From contig NW_026570426.1 in assembly GCF_019649055.1 (NCBI RefSeq), positions 62,001 to 126,000 of the forward strand: 64,000 nt of DNA, given 5' to 3'. Positions within the stretch are counted from its first letter, which is position 1; every line of letters starts with the position of its first letter. The notes below the pieces were generated by a model, which did no database searches, was not told the DNA's origin, and saw nothing but the letters and a program-made list of their open reading frames with translations. The position numbers and the translations under genes were made by a program. This document shows positions 31,463 through 40,141 of this stretch, piece after piece. Origin of the DNA: Paramacrobiotus metropolitanus (taxonomy: Eukaryota > Tardigrada > Eutardigrada > Parachela > Macrobiotidae).

Positions 31463-34232
31463 GGTTATCTCCGCGTTGCCGATCCGGAAGACGCTTGTAA
31501 CGGCGAAGATGTGGAACCGGCGCCTCTCGCGGCGGAAGATAACCGATGGGTTCCGGTCTTTTTGCTGACGAACGATGTACCATTTGCTCCACAAACCGGT
31601 AATTTTTCACGGTTAACAAACTCAACTGAAGCAACAGGCCACTGTTGCTTCAGTTCTTCTTGTAGATCCTCTAGAATTTTCATTATCATGTTCTCCCAAA
31701 TTTTCCACAACCGCTTTATGACTTACACAGATTCTAATAATCTGATCGATGCTGCAAGTATCTAACAAATATTCTGGCGAAGCTTTATGACTTCGCCAAA
31801 TTTCTTAGGAATATTTTATAACATAGCTTTCGCAAAAACGTTCTTTTCCAGGCTATCGGAATGCCATCGGCAGTGATGGTAGTGGAGTGGTTGCTAAGAT
31901 CTTCAACGCTCAGGATAAAGGCTACAGCGGCATCATCGTGTACGCCAGCTTCTTCAAAGAGAAGACACCTCCGATGATAGTTAACGGAGAACCTCAGTAT
32001 TTCAGCAGTATTCCAGCGCGGACGACACCATTTCCCATGCCGATTGCCGCCAACATTACCGACCAGATCGAGATCGCGGTGCATTTCGTCGGATACGACT
32101 ACGGAACTGGACTGGCGCGCTACGCGCTCAGTTCATCTACCACGATACGACACGGACAAAACTTTCTGCTTCGAAACGAAGCTCGAAGCGGTTTTAAATT
32201 TCTGATATCAGTATAACATCATCTGGTGGCTTTTGCATAGGTACAAACTGAACATTAATCCGGTGGAGGCCGATCAATCAGACCTGTACGCTTTCCTGTA
32301 TGCTCTTATGTGAGTATTATTTCTTCAATTTATCTCCAAGAAACAGTCTTGGTGCATTGCAGGATAAACAAACTATCTTGATTTTTTCGTGGCAGAAATG
32401 TCAAACCTTCGCAATATGAACCTCCGTCACGGAGTAGCCCGTCTTCCAGCAGCACAGGATTGTCGCCAGACATCAGCTCAATACTCATGGGCATACTGAT
32501 TCCGTGCGCGGTTATCAGCGTCATAGGCCTAATCAGATACAAATATTACAAACGTCAAGCAGCCAAAGCAACCGCCCAAGCGATAAGGGTACGTTGCGTA
32601 CCACGAAGCTCGAAGACACTGTTTAACGCTGCTGCTTATACCTCGTACAACTCTACGCCAAAATCCATTGAAAGAGGCATTTTTATAGATAGACGCGAGG
32701 CATTACGAAAGCTCTAAGGCATACAATCGAACTGGCAGCCTGTACGATGACGTCACGGTGGAGGAGACCGATCTTGCGAACTCCATAGGCTTGCGCGCTC
32801 TTTGCGTTCCAGCAGAACGAAATTTCCTTGCGTCTAAATGGGTTTTTTTTTAAAACTGAAAAACATGATGTTTCGTCACTGTCCCCGAAAATTCTAGCGG
32901 TAAAAGTTGAGTTAAAAGCAGTTTGGCCTCGCACATGGTGGATCCAAGAGCCAAGGTACTGGTGTGTCTTCAAAGAGTGGTTAAGCTGCAACCATGGCCG
33001 TTTTCTTAATGATTAAAGTCCAGGAAACAAAGTCAAGTGAAAACATAAATTTCTGGACTCGTATTTCAGATAGTGTTCACATACTGATAGTGACAGATAG
33101 TCAGCAACTTAGTCGGAAGACTGCAGCCGTCCACAGTAAATCCGCACCACAAGCATAGCCACATGTGCAGGCTTCTTCCATAGACTTCCATGTTAAATAA
33201 AAACACTCATATCGCATCTAATTTGCAGCGGATCCGCGCTAACTTAGTATCAGAAGAAACAACAAATTATTCTCTTTCTTTTGAGGTGTTCCTGGAGACT
33301 TATAAACAAAGGTACAAGGAATTCTAGAATTTCAAAGTTGAATGTAAGTCTACGGGCGACACAGTACATCGTCTCCACTATCCTGACACCGTCGCAGTCG
33401 ATTTTATGCCTGTAGCTTTCGTAATGCCTCGATAGACGTCATCGTTGGCGGTTTTGACATACAGTGTAGTAGTGCGCACGGTAAAGTTCTTCGTAGTTGT
33501 GAATCGTACAAATAATGTACGCGCTGGCTCTGCTACAGTTCCTGTTTTGGAAGATAGACTGTCAGTAAAAGCTCAGATTCGCCCGGCTTTTGCGTCAGCG
33601 CGTCAGTTAAATTAAGGTGATAAATCAACGTGTTGATAGATCGCCCGGGCCGCAGCCGAGTTGAAGCTGGCGCGCATGCAAGCTTTTCGAGAGGAGCAAG
33701 TGCGACGCTTTATCGAGGCCTTCAAAGAGCGCGCTCAGACCGCCGGAGAGGAAGAGCACGTGCAAGCCAACGGCATCCCGTTGACAACCGCGGAAATGCA
33801 CCGGCTGACGGAACTGACGCAAGTAAAGGTCACCGAGGAATCCGACGACATCTGCCCCACCTGTCAGCAGACGTTTGTGGTGGACGAAATGAAAATTGTT
33901 CTACCTTGCTCCCATGGTAAGTTGACCTTTCGTCTCAACCGGTGGACAATATAGTAAGCTTTTTGTATATACTCGTACAATGCACAAGCACAGCCGTGTT
34001 TCGCTTTCGCGACCGCTCTCTTTCGTCATCAACTGCTACCCGAAACAGTCATAAGCAACGTCATTACTCGCTATGTTAAAATGCGAATTATGTTTTATTG
34101 CCTTTTTTTGCAGTCGGCCACTCGGCATGCTTGACGACCTGGCTGACGATGTACTCGCGCAATTGTCCCGTGTGCCGACAGCCCGTTTCAACGGAATATA
34201 CCTCTGAACCCGATGCAAGCTATTATTTCTAA
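31463..34232 (+). pseudogene. PA-TM-RING E3 ligase, copy E (probably defective)
   Basis: Exons recognised: 31463-31598 (linker), 31852 to about 32149 (PA), 32241-32309, 32396-32588 (TM, ILMGILIPCAVISVIGLI), 33640-33916 (pre-RING) and 34114-34232 (RING second half and stop). The RING residues are all intact and the sequence is close to copy C. Problems: no signal-peptide exon was found upstream; the donor after the PA exon is lost (copy C reads CACG|GTACAC, copy E CACGGACAAA), so the frame reads into the intron and stops at 32216; and the second linker cysteine is changed (VPFAP for APCAP). Intron 5 has been enlarged by a 736-bp TIR element. A functional product would need non-canonical splicing and a missing first exon. 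Confidence 0.65.
32696..33431 (-). mobile_element. TIR element, 736 bp, copy 2
   Basis: Inverted, near-identical copy of 28067-28805, inserted in intron 5 of RING copy E. Ends CGAGGCATTACGAAAGCT / AGCTTTCGTAATGCCTCG, flanked by the direct repeat ATAGACG (32689-32695 and 33432-33438). The few differences from copy 1 include a 3-base change in a T/A homopolymer. The high identity implies recent activity. Confidence 0.9.
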
Positions 34233-34657
34233 TTCTGCCACAATTCTGTCTGAAATGCCACGGCTTGCAAACGGAACCATTGTAATTTTTATAAAGTTTT
34301 TTTTTAAATGGCGCTTCGAAGTAAACGATTTTTGGTACTTACTATTAAAATTGCTTCTGTGGCTTTGACGCCTTACTGCTTTTGAAATTTAATTAGTGTC
34401 TGCGCGTGTTTCTTCAAAATTAAATGGCAATCGGGGATCTTCACTTTGCCGTTTGCAAGAATCCTGGAAGCAAACTCCGTGGTATGATTGGCAATACTAG
34501 AACTGCGAAACACTGACATGGCTGCTTTTACCTACAGTAGTATACCTAACGCTAACGGTAACGGGAGGACCCCGCTTATTGGCCATCGATAAAAGCGCGT
34601 GATGTGCCGATTGTGTGTGTCTGCGTGTATAGACTGAATGCTGCTGTTTTTTTGCGG
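34233..34657. other. Intergenic, nothing recognised
   Basis: Spacer between copy E and the PAT/Ngaro-like element; no gene seen. Confidence 0.4.
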
Positions 34658-34784
34658 ATAAACGCTGGTACCTCACTTTATTTTCGTTAACACAATACAT
34701 TACAGAATCGCTACAGACATGGGGGGAACGAAAGGGCACCGAAGTGCCAACAACAACACGGTGCGAAGCGCCCTAAGGACGCCC
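34658..34784 (-). repeat. Split direct repeat B2 (127 bp)
   Basis: Begins ATAAACGCTGGTACCTCACT and ends CTAAGGACGCCC; identical in order to 34989-35115, offset by 331 bp. Confidence 0.9.
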
Positions 34785-34796
34785 GAGAGCGAAAAA

Positions 34797-34988
34797 AAAA
34801 TTTTTGCAAGTAACTAGCTGCAATAATGAAGCCGGCAGCCGGTGTGCAGGGGCTTTTATAGGCTTAGCGGCGCAAGTAACCCGGATCCGGCGTAGTAGGA
34901 GGTAGGCGAGCGGTTAAAGGGCAGAGAGAGGCTGCAAGTTCAGGTGGGCGTTTATCAACAGATTTCTCCCATCAGAGAAATCTTCCCC
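34797..34988 (-). repeat. Split direct repeat A2 (192 bp)
   Basis: From AAAATTTTTGCAAGTAACTA to AGAGAAATCTTCCCC; the second copy is at 39257-39448, offset 4460 bp. Confidence 0.92.
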
Positions 34989-35115
34989 ATAAACGCTGGT
35001 ACCTCACTTTATTTTCGTTAACACAATACATGACAGAATCGCTACAGACATGGGGGGAACGAAAGGGCACCGAAGTGCCAACAACAACACGGTGCGAAGC
35101 GCCCTAAGGACGCCC
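34989..35115 (-). repeat. Split direct repeat B1 (127 bp)
   Basis: Directly adjoins A2 and repeats 34658-34784. It touches the 3' end of the recombinase frame (stop near 35104). Confidence 0.9.
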
Positions 35116-36046
35116 AAAATCCCCCAAACTGGTCGATACCGTTTCGGCGAAGTGGGATCGAAGGTCTCGAGTGCGGTCCGCATAACGTTCGAAGCACTGA
35201 CTGGCCCAAGTGCCCTGAGCTTTTAGTTCATCCGGTGACACACCGGCGGCAGCCGCAAAGGTGGCACGACCTCTACGGAAACTGTGCAGCGAGTAGCGGC
35301 GGGGATCATATCCGGCGGTTTCGAGGAGGTTTTTCAGAAAGCGCTGAAACTTGTTTGCGGTCAGCGGATCTAGTTTCCGGTTTGCGGTTTTGATAGAGAA
35401 CGGCGACGCATGCGGGTGCTTCATGACCTTTTTCTCAATGGCGGAGAATGCCTGTTACCGGGCAAAGCGGGGAATTGGCCACCCGTGGCAACGGCAGCGT
35501 TATCATCATCGAGGCGTGTGCTGTTGTTTTAATCTGCGGTACAGTGATCTCAAGGCCGGAGGCGGTGCGTTTAATCCCACTGACTCGCAAGTATTTGCTG
35601 TTTCCACTAAACTTCAGCAAATTACTTTTGCGAAGGAGAGAAAAGAAAGCAAACAAGGCGGCCGCCCAGAAGGCTTTCCGGCATTGCTTGGGCAGTACAG
35701 AGAGGTGGCGTTTAATGGCGTACAAGATCTCCGGTGTTATAGGTAATCGAGCATTTGGCGTCTGCCTTTTCTTTTGTTGAACACCACGGAGTGTCTGTCG
35801 GATGCGGAAATGACCGAGATCTGGTGCTTCAAACCCCTTCAGGTGATGAAGCGACACCACGCTGGCCAGATAGTTGTTTATGGAGGTGAACTGCATCCTC
35901 GGAGAGAGGTGGGCAATATAGCGGCATAGCGTTTTAATCGTGGCCGGATAGGGCCGCGTTGAAATGCTTTTGCAAAACCGGCGGTAGGCTTGCCACTGGC
36001 ACTTTCTCGTGCGCAATGAGGAGGGCGCGAGTGAGGCTTTCCACAA
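35104..36046 (-). pseudogene. Tyrosine recombinase of the PAT/Ngaro-like element (frameshifted)
   Basis: Catalyses integration of the circular cDNA. Two frames: 36046 (open further upstream) to 35435, and 35424 to 35104. The first carries the N-terminal SAM-like helices and the first catalytic Arg in FFSLLRKSNLL. The second carries H-x2-R in SLHSFRRG and the nucleophile Tyr in QCFERYADRT. Together the R-H-R-Y set is complete, but the frames are separated by a one-base shift near 35435 (first frame stops right after CPVTGILRH), so this copy is inactive unless frameshifting occurs. Confidence 0.85.
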
Positions 36047-37702
36047 TTTGCGCCAGCCGTTTGTCCAATCGTCGCGTTTGGATACCTGAAAAGGAAGCCC
36101 GGTGGTAAGGGGCGCACCAACCCTATACCCTGTGGAAGTGCCGATTGCAATAACGCGGGGTCGAGCGTATGGCGACTCAAGGCATCGGCCACAACATTAG
36201 CCTTGCCCGGTAAGTACGCTGCAGCAACCCGGAAATCGTACGCCAGTGAGGCGTAAAAGACAAGTTTAAGCCAAGACAGCGCATATTGATTTTTTTGAAC
36301 ATGCGCGGTTAATATAAGCAACAGTTTGTGTGTTGTCAGATTCAATGACAACACGGAAGCCCGATAGTTGCGGAGCCCAAATAAGCAGCGGCAAGCAGGC
36401 GGCGACCAGCTCTAGGAAATTTATGTTGTTTAGCAGTGAAGCTTCAACAAGCGGCGTTGCGGCCCAAATCTTTTGCAGTTTTGCGGCTGGCTTATAAGGT
36501 TGCCACGAACCCGCGAGTAGGTGACTTCCAAACGTGGCACCGAATCCAGCAAGGCACGCGTCTGTCCGTATGAAGACAGTTTCGCGTGGGGGCGACAACA
36601 AGGATGGGCAAAGGCCATTCAGTGCTTTCGAAATCTCGTACCACCATTGTAGTTCAAATTTCAACGCTGCCGTAAGCCTAGTGCGGTGACTTGGGCGGGC
36701 TAGCGGCCTCAGGGCATCAATAAAGAGGCGAGTGAAAGGACGAGCACCATAAATGGCTTTTGCGGCAAAATTGAGTCGACCGGCTAGCTGCTGCAGTTCT
36801 CTTTTGGTGACTTTTGACTTGTGCATGATCTCTTCAACTTGCGCGGTCAGTGTGCACAACTTGTCCTGCGGCAGTTCTACAGTAAGTTTGACCGAGTCCA
36901 GGATGATTCCCAAAAAGCGTATGCGGGTAGTAGGTGAAATAACTTTTTCCCAGTTAATTTCGACCCCTAGCTCCGTGAGCGTGGCAATAAGGCATTCTAG
37001 AGCGGCCTGGCAGATTAGGCTAGTGGCGCCAATGAGCAAAAAGTCATCGAGGTAGCAGATGATTGTGTGACCTTTCCGTCTCACCATGCGTGCAATGGCC
37101 GATGACAGGCGGAAAAATATAAAAGGCGCTATGCAGAATCCAAAGCATAGGAAATTATCCACAAAGTAAGATTCGGGCTTATCATCAAAACTCCGGGCAA
37201 AACCTTGTAACTGTCTGTGAAGCGGGTACACCGGGACATGGTGGTAGGCGGACTTTATGTCGACGAGTGCGTAATGGTAAGCATAGCTGCTGTTTTTCAG
37301 TGCGTCGTCAACCGATTGCAGAGAAAACTTATCTGGGAAGATGTGCGAATTTAGGCTATTGCTAAAAGGTCGACTGCAGTCGGTTATTGGGCGGAAGTTG
37401 TCTGAGTTGGCTTTCTGTATGGCGCCTATGGCATGCACGCGTATTGGCTTTATTTGCTGGTGAGATATTTTACCGGCGGTGAGCTCGCTTAGGAAAAGTT
37501 TATATAGGAAAGGTTTCGCTTGTTCGGACAGAGCACTGGCATAGTTTTTACATTCGGCTGGGCTTATAGCATCCAAATTTTCAACAATTTTAAAACCGCA
37601 TTGTAGCCCATTAAGAATAAAATCCCGATCGAAATCGTCACGCAAAAGGCTATCCCAGTTAGTTATTCTTCGTGTTAAGGAACATATTTCATAAAGTGCC
37701 AT
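35878..37702 (-). pseudogene. Reverse transcriptase-RNase H of the PAT/Ngaro-like element (frameshifted)
   Basis: ATG at 37702. RT motifs: LVDIKSAYHHVPV (first Asp), FGFCIAPFIFF, and CYLDDFLLIG with the catalytic YLDD. RNase H follows with Asp in RTDACLAGFGA, Glu in NFLELVAA, Asp in ESDNTQTVAYINR and the last Asp in ANVVADALSRH. The last block lies in another frame: the shift falls at a run of seven A (TTCAAAAAAATC, about 36290). The tail then overlaps the recombinase frame. One polymerase-like ORF with a homopolymer frameshift, either a real lesion or a sequencing artefact. Confidence 0.85.
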
Positions 37703-37988
37703 AACCAAATTCGATAATTAGTGTAAACAGCATTCCAATTAGAAATCTACAATGCGCTGGAGAGCGATTCGAATAAATTTCATATGACAGTTCTGTAGCA
37801 TGCATTAGGCTGGCTTAAGACAATCGCACAAGGATGTAATTATTAGGTTAGCAGACAGTCATTATTACTATCACGATATTCAAACAAAGAGGACATGCCA
37901 AGAAATTAGGAATTTGACCTGTATAATGCCCTTAACCCGGATTCCATCGCGACAGACAATCAGTGGCCCAGAAAAACAAGCAGTCAGG

Positions 37989-39188
37989 CTAATTAGTTCC
38001 GGTGGCAGTGCGGCGCAATTGCGGGCAATTTTGGCGGCCATGACCTGGTTGTTTGCACTTGTAGCACTCATGGCGATAGTTGCAGCCAGGACAGCCATCT
38101 TTGTTGAAACGCCCGCACACGGGCGCCGACGAGTTTCCGTTGCGTGCATGGCCACTGGCCGGCATAGCGGCGTTGGCCGTCGACGTGGAAGGAACCAGTG
38201 CATTTCTTCCCGCAATAGAGTGGCGGCAGTAACTGGCGGCGTGGAAATGGGCTGCGGCGATATTCTCTCGCTTCGCCACGTCATCCAATGCCCAATGCTG
38301 ATGCTTGGCGCGGTAGCGGAAGTCCTGGTCGAAAGCAAGGATGCTGCGGGCGTAATAATTCTTGCGCTTCTGAGCCAAGTAGTCCAGGTAGTCGGCGAAT
38401 TCTTGGGCGGTTTTTAGGTGCTTTGGGTTTGGCGATTGCAGAAGGCGCTTAAGCGTTTCCATGTTACCCGCCCAGAATTCATCCAGCGTTAAATCGGACC
38501 ATTTGAGCTTGCTCTTGACCTTTCCGTTGGCACCCAGGCTGGCTTGGGCGAACACAAACTTATGTGGGCGGCGCAACGTGCGGGCTTCCGTGCTCAGATC
38601 AGACCAGGATGCCTGGTTATGGGACTTACCACTGGCCGAACTGGAAGAGCTGCTGCTGGATGAGCGGGATGAGCTACGGGAGGACGACGTGGAGCTGGAA
38701 CGGCTGCTAGTGCGTGAGGGAGAGCGAGAGCGGCGCTGCTTTTTGGCCTTTGATGGTTTCCCGGCGTCGCCATCCACGATAACGTTGCGCTTGTGCTTGA
38801 TGTCGCTGATGACCTTTAGGGCAGCGACGCGGGGCTCATAGGCTTGGAACTCTTTAATGCGGCGGCGGTCACCAATCTTCTTAACGATCGTGTCCATGTC
38901 CTCCGACAACAGCAATGGCAGGTGAGATGGTTCAGTGATGTTCTCTTCCTGGAGTGCTGCAATTGTCTCTTGGCTGAGGCCGATTTCGGCAAGGGTTCGT
39001 GGTGGCTGAGCTAGTTCTTGGCGTTGCTGGCCGGCACGGACAGGTGGTTGATCTTTCGGGTAGAAATGATCAATCAGGCGGTCGGCAAGGGTGGTGATTC
39101 CCCCTTTGGCAGATAAACCGGCGTCTTTACAGGCGGCTCTCAGAGCGGAAAGCGACATATTCTTATAGTCGGAAGCAGATGGTGCCAT
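37989..39188 (-). CDS. Gag-like protein of the PAT/Ngaro-like element
   Basis: Intact 399-residue ORF. The N-terminus (about residues 9-45) reads as a SAP-type DNA-binding motif (LSALRAACKDAGLSAKGG then LADRLIDHF). A long Ser/Arg-rich stretch covers about residues 150-190. The C-terminus carries C-x7-C-x2-C-type cysteines followed by a retroviral-type CCHC knuckle CYKCKQPGHGRQNC. Presumed nucleocapsid. A plus-strand ORF at 38461-38841 is only the mirror of the Ser/Arg repeat. Confidence 0.85.
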   Translation of the reverse strand: MAPSASDYKNMSLSALRAACKDAGLSAKGGITTLADRLIDHFYPKDQPPVRAGQQRQELAQPPRTLAEIGLSQETIAALQEENITEPSHLPLLLSEDMDTIVKKIGDRRRIKEFQAYEPRVAALKVISDIKHKRNVIVDGDAGKPSKAKKQRRSRSPSRTSSRSSSTSSSRSSSRSSSSSSSSSASGKSHNQASWSDLSTEARTLRRPHKFVFAQASLGANGKVKSKLKWSDLTLDEFWAGNMETLKRLLQSPNPKHLKTAQEFADYLDYLAQKRKNYYARSILAFDQDFRYRAKHQHWALDDVAKRENIAAAHFHAASYCRHSIAGRNALVPSTSTANAAMPASGHARNGNSSAPVCGRFNKDGCPGCNYRHECYKCKQPGHGRQNCPQLRRTATGTN

Positions 39189-39256
39189 AATGAATAGCTG
39201 CGTGATTCACTACGTGAACCGAAAACTTTTGCAAAGTGCGAGTCAAAAAATTTCAG

Positions 39257-39448
39257 AAAATTTTTGCAAGTAACTAGCTGCAGTAATGAAGCCGGCAGCC
39301 GGTGTGCAGGGGCTTTTATAGGCTTAGCGGCGCAAGTAACCCGGATCCGGCGTAGTAGGAGGTAGGCGAGCGGTTAAAGGGCAGAGAGAGGCTGCAAGTT
39401 CAGGTGGGCGTTTATCAACAGATTTCTCCCATCAGAGAAATCTTCCCC
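39257..39448 (-). repeat. Split direct repeat A1 (192 bp)
   Basis: 5' terminal repeat of the element on its coding strand, matching 34797-34988 except for CAGTAATG in place of CAATAATG. Confidence 0.92.
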
Positions 39449-40141
39449 GTTAATTTTTATCTTGGACTATAGTGCCATACTGCCATACCAGTACGATGGC
39501 AGTGATTTCAGTTGCCACCAGGGTACCGCAAACACGCTTTATTACAATAAATAATTTCATGAACGCCATTTGATTCAAAGACGATGTCATTCGCTCCGCT
39601 CATTATACGAGCAAAATAATCAACAGTCGGCTTTGCTTTGGAGCAGGATGCGCCGGCAGGTATGAACGTTACTGTTGTTTCCCATACGCGCAAAAAACAC
39701 GGTTCATGTGCGTAAAACTGGTAGACAATTGCATCATGTCTTTTGCCGCTCGATATGATGCAATAGAACTCGTTATCCAGTTAAAAACCAGCATCGTGCG
39801 TATCATATATGGTGCGCATCATGCGCTATTAATGCACTTACTGGCAATTCCGCCGTATGCGCTGTTGTGATTATAAAAGGAGCTTGCACAAGGTTATTCG
39901 CTAAGCTCCGAGAATGTGCTACAACGGCTTATTTCTTTCTCTTTAGATTTTTTTCAAGATTGTTTCCTGCGCAAGTTTAGTTACTAGAATTTGAAATGCT
40001 CGTCGTAGAAATTCATACTGCATAAGCTTATTACTTATCGCAATGAGGAAAGTGTGGCTCGTGATTACAGCACCCATCGGATTCCACTAGTTGAGCTCGG
40101 CTGTCAGAAGCCCACGTTAGTCCGAATCCTTGGGTGATCAC
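39449..40141. promoter_or_regulatory. Upstream region of RING copy F
   Basis: No gene seen. GATGTCATTCGCTCCGCTCA at 39582 and AATCAACAGTCGG at 39617 repeat the block upstream of copy C (GATGTCATATACTCCG and GATCAACAGTCGG). Confidence 0.4.

Larger units (their letters stand above)
34658..39448 (-). mobile_element. PAT/Ngaro-like tyrosine-recombinase retrotransposon, 4.79 kb
   Basis: Complete by structure. On the minus strand: a 192-bp repeat (39448-39257), gag, RT-RNase H, tyrosine recombinase, a 127-bp repeat (35115-34989), the 192-bp repeat again (34988-34797) and the 127-bp repeat again (34784-34658). That is the A1-ORFs-B1-A2-B2 split-direct-repeat plan of PAT and Ngaro elements. Repeat copies are nearly identical (the 192-bp pair differs at about one base), implying a young insertion. 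No target-site duplication is seen, as expected for recombinase-mediated insertion. A perfect 9-bp stem (AGATTTCTC ... GAGAAATCT) sits at the element end. Two apparent frameshifts (near 36290 and 35435) interrupt the ORFs. Confidence 0.92.

Noticed and set aside
38461-38841. Plus-strand 126-codon ORF rich in Glu/Leu/Asp
   Set aside because: Exact antisense of the Ser/Arg-rich repeat of the gag ORF; composition explained by the repeat.
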